This document shows positions 36,901 to 44,896 of a DNA stretch of 64,000 nucleotides, one piece after another (the first letter of the stretch is position 1; each line of letters starts with the position of its first letter). Under the pieces are notes generated by a model. The model saw only the letters and a list, made by a program, of their open reading frames with translations. It was not told the DNA's origin and ran no database searches. The translations under genes and the position numbers were made by a program. The stretch is from Pelagibius sp965227505 (GTDB lineage: Bacteria > Pseudomonadota > Alphaproteobacteria > Kiloniellales > Kiloniellaceae). The DNA is taken from positions 4,898,001-4,962,000 of the forward strand of contig NZ_OZ245757.1 in the NCBI RefSeq assembly GCF_965227505.1, written 5' to 3'.

Positions 36901-38448
36901 GGGGGCGGCAGTGCCGGGGCGGATACCGTCAGCGGCGGCGCCGGTGCCGACACGGTCGCCGGCGATACCATGGCGGTTACAGCCGGAGGGGCGGCGTTGG
37001 CGGAGGGTGAAAACAGCGCGCTTGGCGGCATTGCGGGCGGCAACACGATCCTCGCCGGATCGGGCGCCGATCTGGTGTCCGGCGGCGCCCTGGCGATCAG
37101 CGGGTCCGATGCCACGGCCACCGGCACCAATCTCGCCGAGGGCGGCGGCTCGGCGGCCGGAAACGACAGCATCCGTGGCCTGGACGGCTTCGACAGCATC
37201 GCGGGCGACTCGCTTGCGCGCGGCGGCGCGACGGCCAGCGCTTCCGCAAGTGCCGATGCGACCGACGGCGGCGCGGCCGGGGACGACACCATCACTGGAG
37301 ACGGTGCGGCCGACGTTCTGTCGGGCGATGCCATGGCCCTTGCGTCCGCCGGCACGCCCGAGGCCCGCGCGGAAAACACGGCCGCCGAGGGTTCGGCGGG
37401 CAGCGACGTGATGTCCGGGCAGGGGGGCAACAACCTGATTGCCGGCGATGCCCTTGCCGATGGGGGGGCGGGCGGTTCCGCAGAGGCCGAGAACACCGCC
37501 CAGGCCGATGGCGTGGCGGGCAGTGACAATCTGGTTTCCGGCGATGGCCGCGACACCATTGCCGGCGATGCGCTGGCGCGGGGCGGCGGCGCAGCAAGGG
37601 TTACGAACACTTCGGTCGCGGTGGCCGCCCTGGCCGGCAGCGACGTCATCATCAGCGCACAGGGCCAGGACGTTATCTCCGGCGATGCGCTGGCGCTTGA
37701 CGGGGGAACTGCGGAGGTGATGAACGACGGCCCCGCGGCGGGCGATGACAGTATCAGCAGCGGTGGGTCGCGTGACAGCATCGCCGGAGATGCCTTGAGC
37801 GACGGCGGCACGGCATCCGTCACCGGGGGTGGCGATGACACCATCGACGGCGGCGCGGGGGATGACCTTATCAGCGGCGATGCCCTGGCCTTGGACGGCG
37901 GTGTGGCACAGGTGTCGGACGGGGGAGACGATCTGATCCGGGGTGGTGGAGGAGCCGACACGGTCTTTGGCGACTCCTCCGGTGACGACTCTCTCGGTGG
38001 TGACGATACGATCTATGGCGATGCGGGCGCCGACCTTCTCGCCGGCGACTCGGGCGATGACCTGTTGCTTGGGGGCGAAGACGACGACACGCTCGGCGGT
38101 GGGTTCGGCGACGATACGCTGACCGGCGGGGCCGGTGCCGACAGTTTTCTGTTCGGTCGTGTCGAAGACCCGGCGGGCGAGGGCAACGATACCGTCACCG
38201 ACTTTGCTGCTTCCGAAGACCGCCTGATTTTTTCGGGTGTCACGGACCAGGACAGCGACACAGACATCGATCTTGACGACCTTCTGAACGCCATTGCCTC
38301 GGTTGTCGACGCGGGTGCCGGAAACGATGTGACGGTTTCGCTGACGAACGGAGCCTCGGTCACGTTCCTGGGTGTGGGCACAGGCTCCGTGACCTCGGTC
38401 GAGGATCTGGTGAACGACCCGTCCACCCAGATCATCGTGGTGACCTGA
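33985..38448 (+). CDS. Type I-secreted LapA-like adhesin 3 (lamin-tail domain, RTX-like repeats)
   Basis: About 1487 aa, the shortest of the three adhesins. An N-terminal retention module has the variant site VAAG (34495-34506) followed by the shared GSGASVYDDNLGSIIELL segment. A lamin-tail-like domain opens at LLINEVGVS (about 34710) and runs to about 35390, close in layout to adhesin 2 but without the propeller-like insert. RTX motifs then lead into about 20 repeats of the adhesin 2 type, with more variable spacing and the core IAGDALA. Final nonapeptides (YGDAGADLLAGDSGDD, about 38000-38150) and a C-terminal secretion region close it. No Cys was seen. ATG at 33985 is preferred: GGGAG stands 8 nt upstream, as for adhesin 1. 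The upstream TTG at 33964 and ATG at 33970 are less likely. Confidence 0.9.
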   Translation: MDVQEPRSGGTADSGTPGWNERENADSVAPPLIIPPAEPVSARPEVALSAGPPAGEETAGGQGAVIVLGQAGAAQVLTEPGAGQVISIPSRPGDSYVVEFDPTAARVSTEGRDLILDFGQDGGGRIVFSDFADAIGQGGGPSFQIGGQTLAGQLIYGQALALNDPDLELVVAAGPGAQGSGASVYDDNLGSIIELLLGQDVIGATAPELAAPAIPEVEIVDEETLLLAAAEVGPGVGVPPTLLINEVGVSAALDVPPFSEDDGSTGGPAPVVLADVAMLYDFVELFNNTDADTQTFDTTLEILNPAGAVVILDLPDGIVIPVGGFLGLYQDAAAGEGGDATVVGRVFDASGAVVDGFEIADAAPWLLGDDTTAPIAVNLISGDGDALDTFAARLTTAELGVLTGPVWTPNPLVPDNLDLSLDTFNSRFTGDHQVFSRVFDERDEASGAPIDSDSEADWTTNTIPTDGALNTLYGGDGADRDPNPADPLRDNLDPGQAHPDPLAGQTVLAAAAAGELLEGGAGPDFLFGAAGDDSLYGGTQDLADQQSDAALVGGVFDAQDHNDFLSGDAGADRLFGGSGGDYLVGGAGQDSLEGGTGNDRLFGYVAPVGGVDDDFDPGLGRSTEADLIAGDALGLPDPDGGASISATQRNGGGDDTIDGGLGDDLIAGEALAAGNGLVGASVLNSDAEGPSGPTGNDAIEGFDGFDTIAGEALADAGSGNAAAIVENAADQGREVGNDTIRGLGARDVIAGEAFSSASGDSSALDVVNRATDGAAGNDSLDGDSGYNVIAGEGIQGGGRIPAAVTTNDALGPTASAGNDTITATEGNDTLAGELLSFRGPSFDSTVENLSEDGGSAGNDLIRGGDGNNQISGDFAGLDATRFVGNRLAYNQADQGSSGGDTIGSGSGRDVIAGDALGVSRFAVADAVNAALGAEGRAGDDRISDGGGGDRTSGDALASGREGAAATAANTGEGGGSAGADTVSGGAGADTVAGDTMAVTAGGAALAEGENSALGGIAGGNTILAGSGADLVSGGALAISGSDATATGTNLAEGGGSAAGNDSIRGLDGFDSIAGDSLARGGATASASASADATDGGAAGDDTITGDGAADVLSGDAMALASAGTPEARAENTAAEGSAGSDVMSGQGGNNLIAGDALADGGAGGSAEAENTAQADGVAGSDNLVSGDGRDTIAGDALARGGGAARVTNTSVAVAALAGSDVIISAQGQDVISGDALALDGGTAEVMNDGPAAGDDSISSGGSRDSIAGDALSDGGTASVTGGGDDTIDGGAGDDLISGDALALDGGVAQVSDGGDDLIRGGGGADTVFGDSSGDDSLGGDDTIYGDAGADLLAGDSGDDLLLGGEDDDTLGGGFGDDTLTGGAGADSFLFGRVEDPAGEGNDTVTDFAASEDRLIFSGVTDQDSDTDIDLDDLLNAIASVVDAGAGNDVTVSLTNGASVTFLGVGTGSVTSVEDLVNDPSTQIIVVT
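34495..34506 (+). other. Predicted LapG site, variant VAAG, in adhesin 3
   Basis: Codons for Val-Ala-Ala-Gly at the place occupied by TAAG in adhesins 1 and 2, in the context LVVAAGPG. The di-alanine and Gly are kept and Thr is replaced by Val. Reported LapG motifs tolerate some change at this position; whether Val is accepted is not known from the sequence. Confidence 0.55.
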
Positions 38449-39287
38449 AGCCGACACGGCGTGGCATCTTTTCAGGGGTATGAGCGCGCGCCCTGGTAAT
38501 CGGCGATCGGAAAAGCAAAAAGGAGTACCAGCGTTTGGGAGTATCCCTGTATGGACGGTACTTGAGGAGAACCTGAGCCGGGCGAGACCGGCGCGGTCAC
38601 CGAGAACCGTTGTGAAGGGATCACTCTTCTCGACGCTTTTTCATTGACTTGAATTCGCGGCTGCGTAGTCTCGACAGCACTGCAAATCCAGGGGTGGATT
38701 ACGGTCGCGTTGGGATACGCGACGCGGAGGTCTGAAGTGGGACCTCGGCCAAACCTTGGAGCGTTGCGATGCGGAGCGATTTGTCGATTTCGGTCAGGGC
38801 GACCGAGGCATGCGTTTCCGGCCCGCCACTGAAAGTCTCCCAGTCCAACCCATCGGCCCGGCCGCTGCGCGATCTCTGCTGCGAGAAGGCGTCGCAGGCC
38901 GGCGCGCCCGCGCGGCGCACCCCCGCACCGCCGGCCTGCTGCAACCGGAGGGTTGGCAAACGACCTGAAAGCCCCATCCGCGAAAGCGCCGAAGGGGTGC
39001 GGCCCGGCACAGGCAGGGCTTCGCTTCGCCGTAGTCGTTCGAGAGCGTGCCGGCGTATTAACTATCTGATTTATATGGATAATTAGGAACATCAGAAGAA
39101 GAGGCCACAACCTTGTGTTTTGATTCAGTGGGTTTGCTGGGTCAGTGGCCTGGAGCGTTCTTACAGGTGAACCATCGTCTTCTGTGATTCGACTGAATTG
39201 CAGATCCAGGGGTCAATCGCCGGCGCGTAGGGAGACGCGGCGCGAGTGCTCAGTGAAGGCACTCGAGGAACCCTGGAGTGAAGCCGC
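38449..39287. other. Gene-free region with decayed duplicated leader
   Basis: No convincing gene in about 840 bases. A 105-aa open frame from ATG 38769 is not supported (see rejected items). The region contains the first structured leader copy (38687-38806) and most of the second (39205-39324). TTGACT at 38644-38649 and TAGTCT at 38666-38671, 16 nt apart, form a weak promoter-like pair before the first leader. Confidence 0.45.
38687..38806 (+). ncRNA. Putative structured RNA leader, copy 1
   Basis: TCCAGGG (38687-38693) pairs with CCTTGGA (38754-38760) to enclose two hairpins: GTCGCGT/ACGCGAC (38704-38723, loop TGGGAT) and GAGGTC/GACCTC (38727-38746). A further hairpin TCGGTC/GACCGA follows at 38790-38806. 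A diverged second copy at 39205 keeps all four stems with different sequences in some of them. The class is not one I recognise. Confidence 0.5.
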
Positions 39288-39324
39288 ATGTCGGAAACGC
39301 CGTCACCCTCGGTCAGGACGACCG
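39205..39324 (+). ncRNA. Putative structured RNA leader, copy 2
   Basis: TCCAGGG (39205-39211) pairs with CCCTGGA (39271-39277) around CGCGT/ACGCG (39224-39239, loop AGGGAG) and GAGTGC/GCACTC (39244-39264). CGGTC/GACCG follows at 39310-39324. The third stem differs from copy 1 on both strands while still pairing, which is compensatory change. The ATG of the adhesin relic (39288) lies between the enclosing stem and the last hairpin. Confidence 0.5.
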
Positions 39325-40058
39325 GGCAAAGAGGGGGCGAGCCCTCTGCCGAGTCATTAACCAACAGATCAAGCTTCGGTTCCGCCGGGCGCAGGACACG
39401 ACCGGCCCGGTCCCGTCCGGCCGATCGTCCGGATCCACTGGCGCCGCCCCGCCTGATCATCAGCGAGATCGGGCTTGGCGTTTCCAGTCCTGCGCTCCCC
39501 GGCGTTCTTGCCGGATCTGCGTTCAACGGTCTGCCGGAACAGCCACGCCTCAACGTGCTTCAACTCCACAATCAGTCCGACGTCCCCATCGGTTCCGCAG
39601 ACCTTACCGTTGAGTTGCTGAACCCGGGCGGGAAAGTCATCGAGATAGCGATCCCCGGCGACCACCAGATTCCGCCAGGGGGATTTCTGATGCTCTATGA
39701 GCAATCGATCGAAGTCGGCAGCGCGCTGGTCGCGATTGTAACCGGCGCGTTTCTGGATACAGACGGAGCGCTTCTGGGTCAGTTTCGGTATCCGGGCACG
39801 GTTCCGTGGGAACTTGGTGCGGACGTTTCCGCAAAGCTGGCGGTCAACCTCGTCCTTCACTCAGACACCGCAGGTGAGACGGCCATCGACACCTTTGCGG
39901 CCAACCTCTCCCCCGCCAGCCTGGGTGTTCTCAGGAGCCCGCGCAAGGTGGCTTGCCGAAGACGCTCCGGCCTCGTCCTGCCTGCGGACTTTGAGGTTCT
40001 CCACGGCGATCTCAGTCCGTCGCCGAACGTCTTCTCCAGGGTGACCGGCGGCAGGTAG
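39288..40058 (+). pseudogene. Relic of a fourth adhesin (lamin-tail part only)
   Basis: A 256-codon open frame. Its residues about 55-250 (PRLIISEIGLG to NVFSRVTGG) align by eye with the lamin-tail-like domains of adhesins 2 and 3: LTVELLNPGGKV, IPPGGFLMLYEQ, LGADVSAKLAVNLV, IDTFAANLSPASLGVL and FSRV all have counterparts. It lacks a retention module with a LapG site and stops where the others continue into RTX repeats, so it has neither repeats nor a secretion signal. The first about 50 residues are Arg/Ser/Pro-rich and not adhesin-like. It is most simply a decayed adhesin gene. A short functional protein is possible but less likely. It converges with the glycosyltransferase cluster, which ends at 40104. 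Confidence 0.7.
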
Positions 40059-40103
40059 GCGCTTGTATCCGACAGGAACGCCGGCTGCCACCTTTTTGCG
40101 ATC

Positions 40104-41297
40104 TCAAGCGGTCGTGGGGGCGGCGTCATCGAGGATCTTCAGGCAGGCTTCGAGGATCCGATCCACGGGCCTGTAGGTCTCACGGGCCTTGATGTCGGCG
40201 GCCAGGGCCTGGGCGCGCTCGGCCATGTCGTTGTCGGCGGCTGTCTGCTCCAGTATCGCCGGCAGGGCATCGTCCAGGTCCTTGTTCTGGAGCAACCGCC
40301 CGACGCCAAGATCGACAAGGGCGTCGCTGCTGAGGCGTGCCTCCATATGGGTCGGTAACGTTACCTGGGGCCGCCCGCCACTCAGCGCCGCGCAGCAGGT
40401 GCCGTTGCCGCCGTGGTGGATGATCAGGCTGGCCCGCTGGAGCACCTCGGCCATGGGCTGGGGCTCGCGATGCACGGTAAGGCCCGGCCGGCTGAGGGAG
40501 TTGGCGATGTCGTCGGTCATGCCGCGGGCGAAGATCTCACCCGGTAACCTGCTGGCGCGAAGACCACGCAGAAAGGGCTTGGTCTTTTTGTGTTCAAGAC
40601 TGACGTAGGCAAAGAAGTGCGGATTGGCGGGCAGGGGCCGTGGTTCCTGCAAGCCCTCGACAGGGCCGATCACCGGGTCCCGGCGATGCGCGGCGTAGGG
40701 GTCCAGTTCCGGCAGTGTGCAGACCATCCGACCCGCCGTCCGGAAAGGTTCGGTCACGCTGCGGGGTACTGGCCGGCGATTGTGCTCCTGAACGTACTGC
40801 ATCACGTTCAGCACGTGCTGCGGGTCGACCATGGGCTTGCGGCCCGGGCGGAAGGGCGGAAAGTGATCGTCCTGCGCGGGCGGCAGGGTAAAGCCGTCTG
40901 CCACCTGGACAACGGGCCATTCCTGAAAACATGCGAGAACGCAGATCGGGCTGTGGTCGCAGATCACCAGGTCGGGGCGCACCTGTTCCAGCAGGCCGCG
41001 CCATGCCAGCATGCCGGCATGGAGGCTTTGGCGGCGGAAAAACCCGGAGTGACACATGATGTCGAGGTAGCTGCCGAGGCGCGCGGGTTTGGGGGCGCCG
41101 GCGATGCGCCCGACCATGTCGGGCACCGGAAGAATCGGGCGCTTCTCCCTTGCCAGCAGGACGGCGTTCTCCTTGATGTTGCGCAGGAAAAAGACGGCCT
41201 CATGGCCGCGGGCTTCCAGCGCTCTCACAAGCGGCATCAGGCGGTGCACGTGCCCATGCCCCGCCCCCAGTTCGTAGCCGACGAGAATCTTTGCCAT
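40104..41297 (-). CDS. GT1/UGT-like glycosyltransferase (paralogue B)
   Basis: A 397-aa GT-B-fold glycosyltransferase of the UGT/MGT kind. The N-terminus ILVGYELGAGHGHVHRL resembles the acceptor-side Rossmann strand and loop of this fold. The donor-binding half carries the HHGGNGT motif (SLIIHHGGNGTCCAAL) followed by LPTHMEARL, typical for nucleotide-sugar binding. No signal peptide or membrane segment is seen, so it acts in the cytosol. It is a paralogue of the next gene upstream, sharing VGYE, the long CDHSP segment, PAQDD..FPPFR and the HHGG region. It is the last gene of a minus-strand run 44719-40104, with 43 nt to the upstream gene. Acceptor unknown; protein or polysaccharide glycosylation linked to the adhesins is a guess from position. 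Confidence 0.85.
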   Translation of the reverse strand: MAKILVGYELGAGHGHVHRLMPLVRALEARGHEAVFFLRNIKENAVLLAREKRPILPVPDMVGRIAGAPKPARLGSYLDIMCHSGFFRRQSLHAGMLAWRGLLEQVRPDLVICDHSPICVLACFQEWPVVQVADGFTLPPAQDDHFPPFRPGRKPMVDPQHVLNVMQYVQEHNRRPVPRSVTEPFRTAGRMVCTLPELDPYAAHRRDPVIGPVEGLQEPRPLPANPHFFAYVSLEHKKTKPFLRGLRASRLPGEIFARGMTDDIANSLSRPGLTVHREPQPMAEVLQRASLIIHHGGNGTCCAALSGGRPQVTLPTHMEARLSSDALVDLGVGRLLQNKDLDDALPAILEQTAADNDMAERAQALAADIKARETYRPVDRILEACLKILDDAAPTTA

Positions 41298-41340
41298 CTT
41301 CCCCTAGCGCCTTTGTTGAGACTGCGGCAGCATCCGGCTC

Positions 41341-42519
41341 TCAGCGACCGCCCAGGACACTCTCGCAGGTCTCGATGATCCGCTCCATCGGGCGAAACGG
41401 CCCCACGTCTCTGATCTCTTCGGCAATGATCCGCGCGCGCTCGGCCTTTCTCGGGTCGGCGACGGTTTCGTCCAGGATCTCCTGGCCGCTCTCCTCGAGT
41501 TCCTTGCCGGTGGCCATGCGGCCCACGCCGATGCGCCCCAGGGCGCGGGCATTCAAGAGCGTTTCCTCATGGATGGGCAGGGCCAGTTGAATGCGGCCAG
41601 CACTGCACGACGCCAGGCACATGCCGCTGCCGCCGTGATGAACGGTCATGGTAGCGTCGCGCAGCATTTCATCGATGGGCTGCGGCGCTTTGTAGAAGGT
41701 CAGGCCCGGGCGGGCGTAGGTCTCGGCGGCTTCCTCGGTCATGCCGCGGATGTACGCCCGCGCCGGCAGCTTCGACGCCTTCAAGACTTCCAGGAACCGG
41801 GGGGTTATCCTTTGATCGATGCCCAGGTAGACAAAGAGCGATTGGGTCTTTGGCATCGGTGTGGGGGGCTGCAGGCCCTCGGTCGGACCGATCACCGGAT
41901 CCTCGCGGAGGTCCTTGTAGGGGTCCAGCCCCATCAGGGTGCAGATCAGTCGTCCCGCGGTGCGCAGCGGCGCGGTCACGCAGGGCACCCTGGGGCCGCC
42001 CAGTCGTCCCTGCACATCGTTCATAACCGAGACCAGTTGGTCGGGATCGACCGTGACCTTTTTCTTCGCGCGAAACGGCGGGAAGACGTCGTCCTGCGCC
42101 GGCGGAATGGTGAACCCATCGCCGATCTGCACCACCGGGATGCGGCCGTAGGCGGCAAAGCAGGTCACCGGGCTATGGTCGCAGACGATGAGATCCGGGC
42201 GCAGCTGATCGAACAGGGTCCGCCAGGCCAGTGTCGCCGTGAACAGCGTCTCCAGCCGGCCGAAACCGCAGTAGACCATGATATCGCTGTAGCTGCCCAT
42301 CCGCTTGGGTTCGCGCTCCGCAGGGTTGGGCGGCACGAGGTCGGGTGTCGGAATGAAAGGGAAGGGGTTCTTGGTGATCTGCGCCCTGCAGTCATAGGGG
42401 TTACGCAGGAAGAAAGTGACCTGATGCCCCCGCGCGGCCAGGGCCTCCGCCACCGGCAGCAGCCGGCGGTAGTGCCCCACACTGTCACCGCGTTCGTATC
42501 CAACGAGTACTCTTGCCAA
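41341..42519 (-). CDS. GT1/UGT-like glycosyltransferase (paralogue A)
   Basis: A 392-aa cytosolic GT-B-fold enzyme. It has the N-terminal VLVGYERGDSVGHYRRL loop and the donor-site motif VHHGGSGMCLAS, then LPIHEETLLNARAL, which matches the sugar-nucleotide binding end of UGT-like enzymes. It is clearly paralogous to the gene at 40104-41297 over its whole length, including LRPDLIVCDHSP and PPAQDDVFPPFR. The pair probably arose by tandem duplication and then specialised. The gene lies between the GT4 gene and its paralogue, all on the minus strand, so co-transcription is likely. Donor and acceptor cannot be deduced. Confidence 0.85.
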   Translation of the reverse strand: MARVLVGYERGDSVGHYRRLLPVAEALAARGHQVTFFLRNPYDCRAQITKNPFPFIPTPDLVPPNPAEREPKRMGSYSDIMVYCGFGRLETLFTATLAWRTLFDQLRPDLIVCDHSPVTCFAAYGRIPVVQIGDGFTIPPAQDDVFPPFRAKKKVTVDPDQLVSVMNDVQGRLGGPRVPCVTAPLRTAGRLICTLMGLDPYKDLREDPVIGPTEGLQPPTPMPKTQSLFVYLGIDQRITPRFLEVLKASKLPARAYIRGMTEEAAETYARPGLTFYKAPQPIDEMLRDATMTVHHGGSGMCLASCSAGRIQLALPIHEETLLNARALGRIGVGRMATGKELEESGQEILDETVADPRKAERARIIAEEIRDVGPFRPMERIIETCESVLGGR

Positions 42520-42715
42520 GGTTCAGTCCTTGCCGCTGGGCCGGGACCTCGATCCGGGTACCAGTCCCCTGTTGCGTCCTACAAGGCGGTTGATAAAGCG
42601 TTCCAATCGGGTCTCGCAACCCGGAATCCGGAGTATGCCATTTGCCGAAGCTATCGAGACCCTGCTGCGCCCGTGGTTCGCCGGACCGCCGGAAAGGCGC
42701 TCTCCCGCCTGGCTT

Positions 42716-44182
42716 CTAGCGCCCTGCAGGCTTACCGGAGGGTTTAGCCCTCGAAGCCTTTTTCGCGGGCGCTTTCTTGGCCTTGCTCTTGCGCGCGGTC
42801 GAGCGGGTGCCGCCGGATTTGGCGGCCGCCTTGGTCTTGCCGTTCGATGCGGTCTTCGAGGACCCGCCCGAGGCTTTCTTCGCCGCAGGCTTCGTTCCAC
42901 GGCTGCCCGAGGGCAGACGGAAGCTCGGCTTGCCGGGTTTGCCGCCCGGCTGTGGGCGTTTCCCGGCCACCAGATTGTCGATCAGCTTGAGCTGCTCCTT
43001 CATGCACTTTTCAAGGTCGTAGTTCTGCAGAACCGTCGTCCGGGCCTTTTTGCGGATGGCCGCCATGCGGTCCTTGTGGTCCAGCACCTCGTCGACGCGG
43101 TTGGCGATGGCCTCGTGGTCGAAGAAGTCGAAGAGAAGGCCGTTGCTTCCATCCTTGATGACTTCCTGAACCGGCGGCGTTGCGGAGGCCACCAGGAGGC
43201 ATTCGGCCGCCATGCTTTCCAGAACGGACCACGAGAGCACGAAGGGGAACGTCAGATAGACATGCACGCCGGAGACCTGAATGACGTTCAGGTAGGTGGA
43301 GTAGGGAACCCGGCCCAGAAAGAACACACGGCTGAGATCGAGATCGACCTCTTCCAGGGCCTTCTTGCGGTAGGTCTCGCCGTCGGGCAGCGGCCGCCCG
43401 TAGCTCACCTCGTCGCCGCCAATGATGATGATGCGGGCCTTCGGCCTTCGCCTCAGGATGATCTCGGCTGCGCGCATGAACTGCGGAAAGCCGCGATAGG
43501 GTTCCAGGTTGCGCACCACGTAGGTGATGACCTCTTCCCCCTGGCGCAGCGTCGTGACCTCGCCGTCGGTATTCTTGATCTCGATGGAGGCATCGGGGTT
43601 GCGCTTGCAGACGGCGGTGTCGATGCCATCGTGAACAACAGAGATCTTGTGCCGGAACTCGGCGGGATACTGCTCGAACTGCCAGAGGGTCGGGGTCATT
43701 CCGGCATCGGCGGACTCCAGCCCCATGAACTGGATGATGTTCTTGGTCCGGATGCGGCAGTGCGTGTCGAGACTGGCCGGATTCTCCGGATCGAAACCAA
43801 CGTCGGCGCCGACGGCGTGGTAGTAGAACTCGAAGAACCCCAAGAGCGGTGTGTCGGGAAACACGTCCTTCAGGTACAGCGTCTCGCCCCAGCCGGGATG
43901 ACCGATGATGATGTCGGGTACGAAGCCCTTGCTCTTCAGTTCCAGCGCCTTGCGGGCGACCTCCTGTCCGTGGAGGATGCCACGCTCAGCGTCTCGGATG
44001 TAGCGATGGGTCGAGGCGGCGGGCTCTCGGTTGGGCTTGTAGAGCACCTTGTGGATGTTCGAAAGCTCGATACCTTCCCGCTTGGTAATGAACACCACGG
44101 TATTGTCTTTGTCGGCGGCGAGCCGCTGGCAGATGTGCTTGTACTGCCCAGGCATGTTCTGATGGACGAAGAGGTATTTCAT
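42716..44182 (-). CDS. GT4-like glycosyltransferase with basic Lys/Ala/Pro-rich tail
   Basis: A 488-aa protein. Residues about 1-400 form a GT-B glycosyltransferase of group 1 (GT4) type. The N-terminus is KYLFVHQNMPGQY; the donor half has ISVVHDGID, VVRNLEPYRGF, ARIIIIGGDEVSYG, VFFLGRVPYSTY and LESMAAECLLVAS with PVQEVI. The first Glu of the usual EX7E motif is not obvious, while the second region is kept. Residues about 406-488 are a low-complexity tail of Lys, Ala, Pro, Ser and Gly (KSKAKKAPAKKA), like histone H1 or the tails of AlgP/PhaF. Such a tail is unusual on a glycosyltransferase and suggests binding to a polyanion. Cytosolic. It heads a run of three glycosyltransferase genes. Confidence 0.85.
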   Translation of the reverse strand: MKYLFVHQNMPGQYKHICQRLAADKDNTVVFITKREGIELSNIHKVLYKPNREPAASTHRYIRDAERGILHGQEVARKALELKSKGFVPDIIIGHPGWGETLYLKDVFPDTPLLGFFEFYYHAVGADVGFDPENPASLDTHCRIRTKNIIQFMGLESADAGMTPTLWQFEQYPAEFRHKISVVHDGIDTAVCKRNPDASIEIKNTDGEVTTLRQGEEVITYVVRNLEPYRGFPQFMRAAEIILRRRPKARIIIIGGDEVSYGRPLPDGETYRKKALEEVDLDLSRVFFLGRVPYSTYLNVIQVSGVHVYLTFPFVLSWSVLESMAAECLLVASATPPVQEVIKDGSNGLLFDFFDHEAIANRVDEVLDHKDRMAAIRKKARTTVLQNYDLEKCMKEQLKLIDNLVAGKRPQPGGKPGKPSFRLPSGSRGTKPAAKKASGGSSKTASNGKTKAAAKSGGTRSTARKSKAKKAPAKKASRAKPSGKPAGR

Positions 44183-44446
44183 AGCTTGGGGCCTTCCCGT
44201 TGCCCGGTCTTGGGGGCGGCGCAGTCACTCTATACGGATCCCCGCCAGATTCGGCCAAGATGCTCAATTTTGCGTAAAGGCGCCGCGCCGGCCAGGAGCC
44301 GGCAAAAACGGCCGGAACGGACCCGGTCCCGGCTGCCGCCTCTGCAGCGGCGGCGGCGCCCGGCCAATTGGCGCGTTGCGCGCCGGCTGCGCGGGCACCG
44401 CCCCGACGACGCAATCCGACCTTCGCGGCCGCAGGCCGCGGCCCGG

Positions 44447-44719
44447 TCAAAGATTTGAGAGGGCGTCGTCCAAATCGTCACCCTTCGGCGCGTTGTCGAG
44501 CCTGTCCTTCTCGGCGACGCGGGCCTGGATCTGCTCCAAGGCCTTGGCCAGTTGCAGGGTCAGCTGCTTCAGGGAGCCGACCGGCATCAGCAGGTGACCG
44601 CTGGTGTGCGACTCAAGCTCTGCCTTGTCGTCTTTTCTACGAAGTTGCACCAGCTCGATACGAACCACGCCATTGGAAACGACGATGGAGCCTGTCCCAT
44701 CAGCGAACAATTCGGTCAT
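44447..44719 (-). CDS. Small conserved-looking protein of unknown function
   Basis: A 90-aa protein starting MTELFADGTGSIVVSNGVVRIEL. The first half reads like a small β-structure (strands around IVVSNGVVRIELVQLR and SGHLLMPVGSLKQL). The second half is amphipathic helix (LTLQLAKALEQIQARVAEKDRL) with an acidic end. No signal peptide, membrane segment or catalytic motif is visible. Codon use is normal for the window, and the reading frame is free of competing genes, which supports a real gene. It lies upstream of the glycosyltransferase run on the same strand (265-nt gap), so a shared transcript is possible but not shown. Function unknown. Confidence 0.6.
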   Translation of the reverse strand: MTELFADGTGSIVVSNGVVRIELVQLRRKDDKAELESHTSGHLLMPVGSLKQLTLQLAKALEQIQARVAEKDRLDNAPKGDDLDDALSNL

Positions 44720-44896
44720 GAATATGCTTTCCTTCTATCAATCGCACTAAGTCGCGCCGTGCCGGTCGCGTGAAGAAAATGGCGGCTGCCGCAGCGGATT
44801 CTCCGCCGGCCCGATGGGCACCGCCCCCGCCGACCGATGTGGATAGCAGGCTTGCGGCCTTCGATCCAGCGCCCTCAGGCGTTGTGCCGCGAACGC

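Noticed and set aside
38769..39086. 105-codon frame starting at ATG 38769 after leader copy 1
   Set aside because: Arg/Ser/Cys-rich sequence without domain or support. Its start lies between conserved hairpins, and the same segment in copy 2 encodes a different protein sequence.
39308..39326. Resemblance of GGTCAGGACGACC to a cobalamin riboswitch B12 box
   Set aside because: The other conserved parts of a cobalamin riboswitch are missing and the segment forms a simple hairpin. Resemblance judged accidental.
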